Shown here: positions 50,991-60,368 of the stretch, one piece after another
How the letters are laid out: the number at the start of each line of letters is the position of its first letter
Position numbering within the stretch: the stretch's first letter is position 1
Source: Chloroflexota bacterium
Lineage (GTDB): Bacteria; Chloroflexota; Anaerolineae; Anaerolineales; Villigracilaceae
Assembly (NCBI GenBank): GCA_016195815.1
Contig: JACPYX010000001.1
Location: 1 to 64,000 of the forward strand
Length of the DNA stretch: 64,000 nucleotides
Direction of reading: 5' to 3'
Translations under genes and position numbers: made by a program
The notes under the pieces: generated by a model
Told to the model about the DNA's origin: nothing
Databases searched by the model: none
Seen by the model: the letters and a program-made list of their open reading frames with translations, nothing else

Positions 50991-52996
50991 TAATTGCTCC
51001 CGCAAAGCAAGGCGTTTACCGTATCGTAATCATAGGGGGCAGGATAGGCCGGACCTTTTTGCAGTTGAATGCAAAGGAAGCGGCGGGCATTGTCATCGCT
51101 GCGGATGATTGCCGCGGCCCGTTTCGCTTCTTTTATTTTGCCCAGGGTGGCGTACGTTTCGAGGATCGGCATCCACTCTGAAACATCCTCCGGTGTGAGA
51201 TCCTTCCCAAGCGACTCATCGGCCAGTTTGGCCGCCTCTTGCCAGTTGCCCTGCTGTCGAGCCAGGCTGATTTTCTGATAATAATAGCACCATCCACGCG
51301 GAGGTTCAGGGCCGAAGATATTCGCGGGCAAGATGGCAGGCCTGGCAGAGACATCGACGCGGTCAATCTTGGAATAGTCTGCGACATTGGCGATTAGGGA
51401 ATCTTCCACATAACCAGCCAGTTCCACTTTTTTGCCGTCCAACAAATGCAGACACGAATTGGGAGTTGGGAAGATTCCAAACAACGGGTTTTCGTAATGG
51501 TCTTCGACTAAAACGCCGCGATCATAATGCGATTTTGGATCCTGCCTGATGATCTTGGTTGCAGTAGCCGCATTTAACACATCCGCTCCGATCTGGATTC
51601 CATTTCCCGGATAATAGATCATATTCGCCGGCCCATAAATTTCATACCCTTCGGCAAAAGACGCGCCGGGTACTATGGCAAACAGCATGGTTTCAGGTTT
51701 GATCTGCGGAGCGCGCCACGACATCTGCCACCAGAGATTGCTGGTGGACTTCCAGAAATCTCTGTAATAGGCGGCGCTGTGAAATTGCGTCACGACGCTC
51801 ATACCGATCAATCCGAGCAGCAGGATCCAGCGGGTAACGCCGCGCAGCGCATAGAACAAAAAACCTGTCACGAAGAAACTCACACCGATGGCCGCATGGA
51901 GGGTATAACGATCCCATTGATCGGAGAACATTACATTGCGGCCTGCCGCGTCCACCGGCAGGAGAGTGACAAATAAAATCAAAACGCCCATCCAAAGAAA
52001 TTCTTTGTGCTGAGTCTGCGGCTCGATATCCATTTCATGGCGCAGGCTGCGAATATAAAAGTAAGCCGGGATCACGACAAGCGCCCCCAGCAGAAAACCA
52101 ACGCCAAGATCGCGATAGTTATCCCGCACTGTAAATTGATAGAACGGGACAACCCAGGCAAAAATCGCGGTCTCGATCATATCCTTGAAAGTTTCGATGA
52201 AAATGGTAAGCGGCGCGCGCCATTGCTGCGCGGCGTATTCGCTGAACAAAAAGTCCACATTTGTGGCATGGCGGGCGCTTTTGAAAATGAAGATGCGCCA
52301 AAATAGAAAAGAAAACGCCATCAAAAGATACGGAAGAGCAGCCAGCAAAGTCCGCTTGAAGCTGATCCGCCAGGCAGTCCAACCTGGTTCGCGGCGCTGA
52401 AGCCAGACGATCAGGAAACGCACAGCCTCCAGGCCAATCATCACCTCGAATATTCCCAGATACAGCAAAGCCAAAAGCACGGAAAGCACTGTAAAGCCGA
52501 CCCTGCCGATCATGCGTTTCGATTGGACGGCCTTTACGGTGAAAACAAAAGAAAACATTACTGCGGCTACAGCTATCAGCAAATTGCTAAAGGTGGTGGC
52601 ATTGGGTTGCTGCAAATAGCCGGGGTAAACAGCAAAGAGCAGGCTCATAATGGTCGATTCGACTCTTCGGTCCGGCCACAAGAGACGCAGCAGCCAAAAG
52701 AAGCCGAGCACACCGATAAAACGTTCAAACAGGCCAAGCAACTGCCAAGCCAACGGCGTATTTGGCAACAGCATGTAATCGAGCGCATAAATCCATCCGA
52801 TCAGCGGACGGTCAATTTGAAACAGGCGGATAATACCTGAAAGTCCCTGCGCCTGTCCCGCCCACAGGTAATACCAATCATCACGGTAAAACCCAAGATT
52901 CGGGATAAGCGCGCCATAGGTCAAAATAATGGTCAGTGCAAGCAGACCGATGGAAAGGATGGGTTCAGAGATGGAAAATTTCCTGGGCAAAGACAT
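50990..52996 (-). CDS. Large multi-spanning membrane protein with soluble helical C-terminus (GT39/GT-C-like)
   Basis: The 668-aa protein has about 12 helices in residues 15-415. The first loop (YRDDWYYLWAGQAQ) contains the acidic DD expected of GT-C sugar transferases. A C-terminal extracytoplasmic part (about 430-668) ends in TPR-like helices (ISLARQQGNWQEAAKLADESLG, ILETYATLGKIKEAKRAAAIIR). It is a paralog of 53719-55785. Enzyme activity is not proven, though the position in the glycan operon supports a sugar-transfer role. Confidence 0.72.
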   Translation of the reverse strand: MSLPRKFSISEPILSIGLLALTIILTYGALIPNLGFYRDDWYYLWAGQAQGLSGIIRLFQIDRPLIGWIYALDYMLLPNTPLAWQLLGLFERFIGVLGFFWLLRLLWPDRRVESTIMSLLFAVYPGYLQQPNATTFSNLLIAVAAVMFSFVFTVKAVQSKRMIGRVGFTVLSVLLALLYLGIFEVMIGLEAVRFLIVWLQRREPGWTAWRISFKRTLLAALPYLLMAFSFLFWRIFIFKSARHATNVDFLFSEYAAQQWRAPLTIFIETFKDMIETAIFAWVVPFYQFTVRDNYRDLGVGFLLGALVVIPAYFYIRSLRHEMDIEPQTQHKEFLWMGVLILFVTLLPVDAAGRNVMFSDQWDRYTLHAAIGVSFFVTGFLFYALRGVTRWILLLGLIGMSVVTQFHSAAYYRDFWKSTSNLWWQMSWRAPQIKPETMLFAIVPGASFAEGYEIYGPANMIYYPGNGIQIGADVLNAATATKIIRQDPKSHYDRGVLVEDHYENPLFGIFPTPNSCLHLLDGKKVELAGYVEDSLIANVADYSKIDRVDVSARPAILPANIFGPEPPRGWCYYYQKISLARQQGNWQEAAKLADESLGKDLTPEDVSEWMPILETYATLGKIKEAKRAAAIIRSDDNARRFLCIQLQKGPAYPAPYDYDTVNALLCGSN

Positions 52997-53046
52997 TCAG
53001 TTCTCCAAGGGTGATGAAATTTATAGTGAGGTTACGAAAGCGGCTT

Positions 53047-53712
53047 CTATTTCTTACGGCTCATCAGGAAATCGCAGATATCGAAATCGAGTTCTTCGTC
53101 AATGTCCCAGGCTTCACCGGCATCCATCTCAAACATCATCGGCTTCCTGCCGATGCGATGTCCGCGTTCGAGCAGATTCTGGCGCGTGAAAAGATAAAGG
53201 CATGAATTCTCTTCGTAAACGGGCGGCAGGTCCTGGGTCTGGATAAGAACCGACGGATCGTGATTGATGGCCTTTCCCTTTTGATCGTAGAGCCGCGTCT
53301 GGAGGCGCGTCACCGAGAAGAGCGAGTCGTGTTTTGGGTAATTGGCGAGAAAAACCTGAACGGCGCGCGAGACGGTCTCGCGTCGAAGCAATGGATTCGT
53401 GCTGTGAGTCTGCAAATAAAAATCCGCCTTTACCTGTTCTGTGTCGTAGAGCAGGATGTCGTTCATGGGGACATCGTCGGCGCGCAGATGTTCGGGACGG
53501 TTGATGATCATAACCTGCGGAAAATGTTCGCGCAAACCGTCCATCACCGGACCTGAATCCGTGTCCACGACAACCTGATTGATCTCAGGGACGGCCAGCA
53601 GAGTCTCGATGATGTGATGAAAAAGCGGCTTGCCCGCCAGCACACGATAATTCTTGGCAGGCACGCGCTGGCTGTGGTGGCGCATGGGGACGAGGGCGGC
53701 AAGTTTCATCAT
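53047..53712 (-). CDS. Acylneuraminate/NulO cytidylyltransferase-like protein (second copy)
   Basis: The 221-aa nucleotidyltransferase is of the CMP-NeuAc synthetase (CTP_transf_3) group: LAALVPMRHHSQRVPAKNYRVLAGKPL, VVVDTDSG, DFYLQTHSTNPLLRRETVSRA and EMDAGEAWDIDEELDFDICDFL. The N-terminal loop has MRHHSQRVPAKN in place of the canonical ARGGSKGIPRKN of the fused copy at 61358, so the substrate may differ. It activates a nonulosonic or related sugar as a CMP (or other NDP) ester. Confidence 0.82.
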   Translation of the reverse strand: MMKLAALVPMRHHSQRVPAKNYRVLAGKPLFHHIIETLLAVPEINQVVVDTDSGPVMDGLREHFPQVMIINRPEHLRADDVPMNDILLYDTEQVKADFYLQTHSTNPLLRRETVSRAVQVFLANYPKHDSLFSVTRLQTRLYDQKGKAINHDPSVLIQTQDLPPVYEENSCLYLFTRQNLLERGHRIGRKPMMFEMDAGEAWDIDEELDFDICDFLMSRKK

Positions 53713-53718
53713 GTTTTT

Positions 53719-55785
53719 TCAGAGACCGCATTGAAAGCGGTCATTGATCGTTTGCAGGGCATCCTGCCGGGAAGCCGAGCCGGTAGAATCTGCCTTCATT
53801 GCAGACCATAAATTGCAAATGGCGCCATTCATGCGGCTTGAAACTTTTGAAGATGTGATCGTCAGTTGAACAGCATCGCTCCATTGATTCTGCATGGCAT
53901 AGGCGCGCACAAACGGGAAGAGTTCGACTCCATGACCGGGACGCAGGCCTTTTTCCTGCGCTTCCTTCCATAGACTCAAGACCTGTTCCCAGTTTGCATA
54001 CTGAGCGGCCAGGTCGGCCTTTTCGAAATAAAAACACCAGGAACGTTTTGGTTCGCGGCCAAATATTTCCGGGGAAGGAATCCAGCCGCCCTGCGCAACA
54101 GACGATATGCGGTTGACAGAAGAGACCGGCAGAGTCTCAAGAGTCCCAGGACTCAGGAAAGGATAATTTCCATATTGAGGAGACAACACCCACAAACATT
54201 GTCCTTCTTCGGGCTGGTAATTGATCGTGATGCTATCCGTACTTACGCCCTCATAATTGGATGCACGCGCAGATAACTGCAAAGGGACTCCTGCCCGAAA
54301 TTCCTCGGGAGACGGCATACGATCCGTCCCGCTGGCAACCCAATAGGTAAGTTGCGGAAAAGGGATAGATTGCGGATAGAGCGTATTGACCGCAAAGACT
54401 GTGGGAGTGGCTCCCATAAAAAAGAGAAACTCACTATCTGAGGTCAACAAGGTATGAGGTTGAATGGATGGCGCCCGCCATGCCAGCTGCCAGTAAAAGT
54501 TAAGTTGCTTTTCCCAGGAGCGCTTGTAATTAATCTGGGTACGCAAGTTGATGCCAACCGCCAGAGAAATAAGAATACTCAGTAATAGATAACGATGGCG
54601 GGAATTCGGCACAAGCAAATAAATCACACCAGTCCAGACCATGGCCGCGCCAAACATGGACGCCAGAGCGAATCTGTCGTTCCAAAGCGGATTCGATCCA
54701 AAGACTGTGTTCCCAACCACCCAGCCAGGCAAAACGCCGAGCAGAATGGCAGCGAGGCCGAGTTGAACCATCTGCCGCGCCCAGCGCGATTCGCCGTCAG
54801 CGGTGTGTTCTTCGCCGCGCAGTAACCTGAGGTAAGCCCAAAGTCCGAAAATGGCGAGCAGGACCGAGATCCAGATAAAGATGCCGGAACGCGTGGAAAA
54901 ATCGAACAGACTGGGATTGAACGTATCGTACCAGCTGGAAAACAGAATTTCCGTCAAGTCCTGAAAAGCGGCGCGCAGGTAAAACGACAGAAAAGCAAGC
55001 GGCTGTCCGATCAGGGTAAAAAAAGTCATTGTGCCGAAACGTTCATAACCATACAACTGGCTGTACGAAGCGCGGTAAAAAACATAGAGCAGATCAAAAA
55101 ACAAATAAGGCAACCAATGAAGGAGGGTGCGTTTGAGCCGCAGGCGGATTGGTTCGTCTCGCAAGACCAGCCATAACAAGAGTCCGCGCAACAATTCAAG
55201 CCCGAAGTAATATTCGATCATCAAAAGCTGAAACACCTGAAGGACGATCGAAAGGATGGTAAAGAGCAGGAAATAGCGCGGCTTCCGTACAGAAAGAAGC
55301 ATGAACAGCACAGACAGCATGTAGACAAGGAACATGGACCAATGCAGGGAATATGCGACCGAGAGCGGTTGCAGCAAATAAACCGGATACAGCAAAAACA
55401 GAAGCGCTGCAATTGCATTTTCTTTTTTAAATCCGTCCCAGATAACGTTGAGAACGCCCCAGAAGGCCAGCACCGTCAGTGTGCGGAACACAAAGATAGC
55501 CAGATGCCATGCCAGCGGCTTGACGCCCAACAGCGCAAAGAGAGTGTCATAGACTACAAAAGCCAAAGGACGACTATCGTTTAACAAGAATTGACGCAAG
55601 CCATCGAAACTGGCACGGCTGAAATAATAAACGTGAGGCCAGTCATCCTGGAAGAATCCCAGATTGAGGGTCAACAGGCCTAAAGCCAGGAAGGCAATGC
55701 CAACGATCAGAACAGGAACCGTACCCAGGCGAAGCCGAGGCTTATCAAAGAAAGTTGTAATGGAATTTCGAAGGTTTTTCAGCAT
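53719..55785 (-). CDS. Large multi-spanning membrane protein (GT39/GT-C-like), paralog of 50990-52996
   Basis: The start chosen is ATG 55785; GTG 55812 upstream in frame is possible (697 aa). There are about 12 helices in the first 430 residues, and FFQDDWPHVYYFSRASFDGL in the first loop carries DD as in GT-C enzymes. The soluble C-terminus (about 450-688) shows REPKRSWCFYFEKADLAAQYANWEQ and VRAYAMQNQWSDAVQL, matching the paralog. It probably works in assembly of the surface glycan outside the membrane. Confidence 0.72.
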   Translation of the reverse strand: MLKNLRNSITTFFDKPRLRLGTVPVLIVGIAFLALGLLTLNLGFFQDDWPHVYYFSRASFDGLRQFLLNDSRPLAFVVYDTLFALLGVKPLAWHLAIFVFRTLTVLAFWGVLNVIWDGFKKENAIAALLFLLYPVYLLQPLSVAYSLHWSMFLVYMLSVLFMLLSVRKPRYFLLFTILSIVLQVFQLLMIEYYFGLELLRGLLLWLVLRDEPIRLRLKRTLLHWLPYLFFDLLYVFYRASYSQLYGYERFGTMTFFTLIGQPLAFLSFYLRAAFQDLTEILFSSWYDTFNPSLFDFSTRSGIFIWISVLLAIFGLWAYLRLLRGEEHTADGESRWARQMVQLGLAAILLGVLPGWVVGNTVFGSNPLWNDRFALASMFGAAMVWTGVIYLLVPNSRHRYLLLSILISLAVGINLRTQINYKRSWEKQLNFYWQLAWRAPSIQPHTLLTSDSEFLFFMGATPTVFAVNTLYPQSIPFPQLTYWVASGTDRMPSPEEFRAGVPLQLSARASNYEGVSTDSITINYQPEEGQCLWVLSPQYGNYPFLSPGTLETLPVSSVNRISSVAQGGWIPSPEIFGREPKRSWCFYFEKADLAAQYANWEQVLSLWKEAQEKGLRPGHGVELFPFVRAYAMQNQWSDAVQLTITSSKVSSRMNGAICNLWSAMKADSTGSASRQDALQTINDRFQCGL

Positions 55786-55957
55786 GAAAAGAAGCCGGAA
55801 AAATGGAGGCACTTGGAAAATTCCCAGCCTGACGCTGGTCTACGCATGAGAGCAGGGAATTTCATGACTGTGATTATACCGAATCAATTTCAATATGAAG
55901 AGTAAGTCTCTAAAGCTTATTCTGGCTAAAAGCGGCGGGGTGAAAGTTTGATATTTA

Positions 55958-56887
55958 TCATTTATTATACCGAATCGGCTCGACATCCCGCCCGCCCTGC
56001 TCGCGCGGACTCCAATGCGGGTAATAAAACGTCTGGCGCAGTTGCTGGGTCACCGCGCTGGAATGTCGGTAGCCCTGATACGTCCCCCAGAATTGATACC
56101 AGCGAAACCAAAAGATGGACGCGAAGTTTTTCATCAGTACGCGTTGGCGCGATGCCTGAACCAGGTCGTTCAAAATATTTGTCACTGTCAAACGCGCAAA
56201 GTCATAAATGTTGAAATGCGCTTCGGGGAAAATCCGCTTGAAGGCCATGGCTTCGCGGCGGTAGCGATTGAAGACGCCGTGCGGCGTCTCGTTGTGCACG
56301 TGGATGATCTCGGCATGAGCCGAATACGCAACGCGATACTCCCGGCCTTGCGCCCATCTAGCCCATTCCACATCCTCGAGTCCCGTCAGCGTTTCGTCAT
56401 AGGCGTGTTCGTCCCACAAACTTTTTCGGACGGCGGCATTGGCATTGTTGCAAAACGGGCCGGCCTGATTCGCCGCGTCAACATCGGGGAACCATTGATG
56501 AAAAATCTGCTGCTCGGAAAATTTGCTCGCGTCCGTGCCGCGCTGTTTGCCATACACCACCGCGACACTTTCATCTTCAAACGGGCGCAGGAGACATTCC
56601 AGCCAATCGGGATAGACCGGATACACATGCGCGCTGGCAATGACGATGAATTCACGCGTCGCGGCCTGGACCCCGAAATTGAGCGACCGCCCAAACGTAA
56701 ACTCGTCTGACGGGATTCTCACGATCCGCGCCCCGAATGACTCAGCAATCGAGACGGTCGAATCGCTTGAACCCGAATCAACCAGAATGATCTCCACATC
56801 CTTGATCGTTTGATGCTGAATCCCCTCCAACAAACGACCAATGTGTTTTGATTCGTTGTAAGCGCGGATGACAATACTACAGTTCAT
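55958..56887 (-). CDS. GT2 family glycosyltransferase (rhamnosyltransferase-like)
   Basis: The 309-aa enzyme has the N-terminal SIVIRAYNESKHIGRLLEGI, ILVDSGSSDSTVSIAESFGA and a metal-site region IASAHVYP. GLEDVEWARWAQGREY resembles the ED-W acceptor motif of GT2 enzymes. A basic, aromatic C-terminal tail is predicted to sit near the membrane. It transfers one sugar of the repeat unit. Confidence 0.88.
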   Translation of the reverse strand: MNCSIVIRAYNESKHIGRLLEGIQHQTIKDVEIILVDSGSSDSTVSIAESFGARIVRIPSDEFTFGRSLNFGVQAATREFIVIASAHVYPVYPDWLECLLRPFEDESVAVVYGKQRGTDASKFSEQQIFHQWFPDVDAANQAGPFCNNANAAVRKSLWDEHAYDETLTGLEDVEWARWAQGREYRVAYSAHAEIIHVHNETPHGVFNRYRREAMAFKRIFPEAHFNIYDFARLTVTNILNDLVQASRQRVLMKNFASIFWFRWYQFWGTYQGYRHSSAVTQQLRQTFYYPHWSPREQGGRDVEPIRYNK

Positions 56888-56895
56888 AATGCAAA

Positions 56896-56958
56896 GTGAA
56901 TAGTGAATAGTGAATGGTGAGCAGGATACCTATTGACTATTTACCATTCACCATCCTT
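56896..56958. repeat. Two opposed heptamer half-arrays at a sulfotransferase stop
   Basis: The left half has gtgaata, gtgaata, gtgaatg, gtgagca; the right half has tattgac, tatttac, cattcac, catcctt. The halves are approximate reverse complements, and the right half contains the stop (56941-56943) and last codons of the sulfotransferase gene. Confidence 0.8.
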
Positions 56959-57798
56959 CTCATAACCCAACTTTACCAATAATTCCCCTGCTACCTCCTT
57001 GAAAACCTTTTTATGTTCGGGCGTGAAAAACTTCTTCCATTCGCCGGTCTTGCCTGAGCGGAAGGTGGGGGACCTGCTTGGGTTGATGGAAGATTCCAAA
57101 GAATCGAGAATCCGCTCACGGGGAGTCTGAAGCGGGACGCGGGCAAGAAAGTGATCAGCGATTCGATTCAACGTTGCGGCGCGGTCATTGATCAAATCTT
57201 CAAAGTGAATCTTCATCACTTCGGGATGATCAAGCCAGCCGAGATACGGCGCGAAGCGGCTGGCAATGTCTGGAAATTCTGTTTCAGTATCGGGTCTTCC
57301 TAAAATGCTGACATTTAATCGGGCATTGAAATCGGGGAGCGATTGATAGTGGTCGTGATGAATGTGGCGCGCTTCCATGTCAGTCACATAAAAAACATGC
57401 GAGACAACCACATCGCGCGGGTCGCGGAAGATAAAGTATGGAACGAAGCGAGGCTTGATAACGCGGTCAACCGCCTCGGGTCGGGCGAAAAGATGCGCCG
57501 AGGCCGCGTCGCGCGGACGAAGTGAATCCAGCCAGTCAATCGCCTGCTCGGGCGCGCGCTTGCGTCCGCTTTCGCCTTCGTATTCTGCATAGAACGAATG
57601 CAGTCGAAACGGGAACGGCGTGACCTTCGAAAAGCCAAGCAAAATTTGATCGAGCAGGTGCGTGCCACTTTTGGGAAAGGAAATGCTTAAAAGAATCGGC
57701 CAGCCGCCTCGAGGTTCAGACAAAGACGCGAAGCGCGCGCGCTGATACAGTTTTTCTGTTTGATAAACAACGCGGCGAATAAAGGCTCTGGGAGTCAT
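56941..57798 (-). CDS. Sulfotransferase (paralog of 59425-60279)
   Basis: The 285-aa protein has PAPS 5'-loop SFPKSGTHLLDQILLGF (about 39-55), 3'-phosphate motif FIFRDPRDVVVSHVFYVTD, MKIHFEDLINDRAATL and the C-terminal FRSGKTGEWKKFFTPEHKKVF, a typical cytosolic-sulfotransferase-like end. The ATG directly follows the stop of the 539-aa gene. It and its paralog flank that gene on both sides. Confidence 0.9.
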   Translation of the reverse strand: MTPRAFIRRVVYQTEKLYQRARFASLSEPRGGWPILLSISFPKSGTHLLDQILLGFSKVTPFPFRLHSFYAEYEGESGRKRAPEQAIDWLDSLRPRDAASAHLFARPEAVDRVIKPRFVPYFIFRDPRDVVVSHVFYVTDMEARHIHHDHYQSLPDFNARLNVSILGRPDTETEFPDIASRFAPYLGWLDHPEVMKIHFEDLINDRAATLNRIADHFLARVPLQTPRERILDSLESSINPSRSPTFRSGKTGEWKKFFTPEHKKVFKEVAGELLVKLGYEKDGEW

Positions 57799-59418
57799 TT
57801 ATTCTTCCAGCAAAAAATCTTTGTTGTCAAGTATGCCATTCAAAATTGTTTTTATCGCGCTTGATTTCATTAACTCATTCAACCCAAACGATTTCAACCT
57901 CGTCTGCGTTGTACGGATAGATGGCTCAAGAAAATCTTCAAACGGCAATGACGTTCTGAACAACTGATAATATAAAAACCGGCGCGCGTTGCGCTTGAAT
58001 TCAGGCGGGACATCAATCGTTTCAGCCGCAAGCAATTTATCCATCTTTCTTCTTTGCTCTTCAATCGTCTGCGGAAAGAACACGGTGGGATATTGCGTGA
58101 AGCGCGCCCTGCCCGCGCACAGCACTGCCGCGCCCATAATCGAGGCTTCCAGGCCGATCGTCGAGTTATAGACCATCACACACTTCGACTTCAAGATCAG
58201 CTCATACGAACTCAGCGTTTCTTTCGGACCGACGAAGATCACATTCGGTTCTTTCTGGAGCTCGCGGCTGGCCGCCCAACCCTCGACCGTCTCGCGGCTG
58301 GATTTTCTGACGCGTAACTCGTCGGGGTGCGCGCGGATGACGAATAATGTTTCGCGATGCTCACGGACAACTTCGAGAATCAGATCGAGCCAATCGAACA
58401 TGTCTTCAAAGACCGTGTTGGCGTGCGGCTGGCTGGTATCGAAAATGACGTTGGTAAACACGGACACAATCTGTTTGAACTGCACGGCCTTCTGTAAAAA
58501 CGATTCATCGAGTCCCTTCATATCCGCCCAAAACTTGATGCCCGCCATTGTGAAGTCGCCTTGAAAGCGTTTCGCCAGATACACATCCAGTTTTGCGTTT
58601 TGTTCATCGTTCAATTCAAATTCATCGGGGATGTGAATCGGATAGGCGGTCGCTTCGCCGTCGGTAAAAAATGCGGAGGCTGGCTGCAAGCCAACTTCAT
58701 GAGTGATGACGCGGATGCCGCGCTTCTGCGCGATGAAACGTGCGGTCGCTTCGGGGAAGAACTGCCCGTTGAACACCAGAACAGCCCGCGGCTGAGTCTG
58801 ATCGAGCAGCGCGTCAAATTTCTGCGCGACATTCCACGCCGATAAAATATATTCGCGCAAAAGATAACGTGTGTTTACGTCATCGTTCAGATGATGGATA
58901 CGCAGAATCCAGCGCAGACCCGGCAGACATAACGCGCCGAGGGGAATATTTTGCCACTCGAAAGTCATAAGGTCCTGCAAAGAAAGGTTCCGGATGGCTG
59001 TTGCGAGTTGCGTGTTACGTTGATAACCAAACCAGTGAATTTGGGAATTGGAATTTTGGAATCGGGTATCAGGAACGGCAGCGTACAGTGTTTTCGACTG
59101 ATAAATGCAGGATTTGCATGGTGGTTCTTTTTGCGGATGGTCGCGATTCGTTCCCAACACACACTTGCTCATACCTGCATTGCACGCAAAATAAACCACA
59201 GGAATGCCCTGCAAGCGGAACGCCCACGAGGCCAGCAGATGAAATCCGCTATTCCATGATAAGTCATCAATTCCTGTGGAGGCCTTGAAGAAGACAACCG
59301 GCGCGCCAGCAGGCTGCGACTCCTTGCGAGCCACACGCCGAGCCATTGCCGCGATTTTGAAATTGTTGAAGCGGCGGACAAGTCCGCGCCGGATGCGCTG
59401 GGTAAAAAATTCTTTCAT
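57799..59418 (-). CDS. Capsule-synthesis-like (GT-B) protein with Cys-rich segment
   Basis: I recognise this 539-aa protein only at fold level. The C-terminal motif VMVYNSTIGLEASIMGAAVLCAGRARFTQYPTVF matches the NST-GLEA signature of Capsule_synth/KpsC-type transferases. The segment FVIRAHPDELR also fits GT-B capsule enzymes. An N-terminal segment contains four Cys (CNAGMSKCVLG and PPCKSC) that could bind a metal. Two heptamer arrays (58997-59024, 59037-59071) run in frame and encode the stretch around NTQLATAIRN and RFQNSNSQIHW. It is sandwiched between two sulfotransferases in one transcription unit. Confidence 0.65.
   Translation of the reverse strand: MKEFFTQRIRRGLVRRFNNFKIAAMARRVARKESQPAGAPVVFFKASTGIDDLSWNSGFHLLASWAFRLQGIPVVYFACNAGMSKCVLGTNRDHPQKEPPCKSCIYQSKTLYAAVPDTRFQNSNSQIHWFGYQRNTQLATAIRNLSLQDLMTFEWQNIPLGALCLPGLRWILRIHHLNDDVNTRYLLREYILSAWNVAQKFDALLDQTQPRAVLVFNGQFFPEATARFIAQKRGIRVITHEVGLQPASAFFTDGEATAYPIHIPDEFELNDEQNAKLDVYLAKRFQGDFTMAGIKFWADMKGLDESFLQKAVQFKQIVSVFTNVIFDTSQPHANTVFEDMFDWLDLILEVVREHRETLFVIRAHPDELRVRKSSRETVEGWAASRELQKEPNVIFVGPKETLSSYELILKSKCVMVYNSTIGLEASIMGAAVLCAGRARFTQYPTVFFPQTIEEQRRKMDKLLAAETIDVPPEFKRNARRFLYYQLFRTSLPFEDFLEPSIRTTQTRLKSFGLNELMKSSAIKTILNGILDNKDFLLEE
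58997..59024. repeat. In-frame heptamer array in the capsule-synthesis-like gene (first)
   Basis: Units gctgttg, cgagttg, cgtgtta and cgttgat. Confidence 0.65.
59037..59071. repeat. In-frame heptamer array in the capsule-synthesis-like gene (second)
   Basis: Units gaatttg, ggaattg, gaatttt, ggaatcg and ggtatca, only 12 nt after the first array. Confidence 0.7.
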
Positions 59419-59424
59419 CCGCCC

Positions 59425-60279
59425 TCACCAATCATTGTTTTTTTCATAGCCTAATCTTATCAACAAATCCCCCGCCACATTTTTGAACAACTTCTTATGC
59501 TCATCTGTGAAATGTTCTTTCCACCCGCCCGTTTTCCCCGAACGGAAGGTGTGACTCTTCTTCGGCTGGATGGCTTCGACTAAAATGGATAAAGCCTTTT
59601 CGCGCGGTGTTGGAATTTTATAGCCACTCTTTTCCACTTCATCGAGCATGGAGTTGAGTGTGGAATCGCGATTGTTGATCAAATCTTCAAAGCGGAGGCA
59701 TAGAACACCCGGCGTTTCCAGCCATTGGAACACACCTTCATATCTCTGCTTCACGCTGACCATCTTCAGGTCATCTTGCTCGATACCCGTGATTGCGACT
59801 TTGAGCCGCGCGCTGAAATCCGGCAGGGAATTATAGTAATCGTGCATCCCATGCTCTTCATGCATATCGGTCGCGAAGAACACCTGTGAGACGAGCATAT
59901 CGCGCGGGTCGCGATAAATGAAATAGTTGACGCGCCCGCTCGAAGTCAGGAAAGAAACGTTTTCTTTGGTCGCTTCCAAATATCCCCAGCCGATCACGCC
60001 GTTCGGGATGGCGCGCAAATCAGTCAGAATATCGTCCGCCGTTCGTCGTCCGCCGTCTTTGTTGATCGTCCGAATCGGATCGGCGTCCACATAGCGATAC
60101 GGCATGATCTGCGTGAAGCCGTTGAGAATTTGCAACAGTAAATGCGATCCGCTCTTCGGTTTGGAATTGCCAAAGATGGGCGGCGCGTCGTTGAAAGACA
60201 ATCTCCTCCAGCGGAGAATCGCTTGTGCTGTTTTACCGGCGGGACGAAATGTGCGCCGAAATTGTCGAATAATTCTCAT
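59425..60279 (-). CDS. Sulfotransferase
   Basis: The 284-aa protein has PAPS 5'-loop NSKPKSGSHLLLQILNGF (about 38-55), 3'-phosphate motif YFIYRDPRDMLVSQVFFATD, CLRFEDLINNRDSTL and FRSGKTGGWKEHFTDEHKKLF near the end. It is a close paralog of 56941-57798, including the C-terminal LLIRLGYEKN. It lies 6 nt upstream of the 539-aa gene. Confidence 0.9.
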   Translation of the reverse strand: MRIIRQFRRTFRPAGKTAQAILRWRRLSFNDAPPIFGNSKPKSGSHLLLQILNGFTQIMPYRYVDADPIRTINKDGGRRTADDILTDLRAIPNGVIGWGYLEATKENVSFLTSSGRVNYFIYRDPRDMLVSQVFFATDMHEEHGMHDYYNSLPDFSARLKVAITGIEQDDLKMVSVKQRYEGVFQWLETPGVLCLRFEDLINNRDSTLNSMLDEVEKSGYKIPTPREKALSILVEAIQPKKSHTFRSGKTGGWKEHFTDEHKKLFKNVAGDLLIRLGYEKNNDW

Positions 60280-60338
60280 CGAGTCTCAGCCACAGAAAAA
60301 CACGGATAAACCCTGATATTCAACGAATCGACCAAACG

Positions 60339-60368
60339 ATCTGCGTTCATCTGCGTTGATCCGCGGCT
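60339..60368. repeat. 10-nt tandem repeat after the NeuB-like gene
   Basis: Three decamers: gatctgcgtt, catctgcgtt, gatccgcggc. They end at the NeuB-like stop codon (60367-60369). Same family as 41701-41730. Confidence 0.65.

Noticed and set aside
55813-55957. A gene or RNA in the 145-nt gap before the 697-codon frame
   Set aside because: Only imperfect inverted repeats are seen. There is no coding signal or recognisable RNA.
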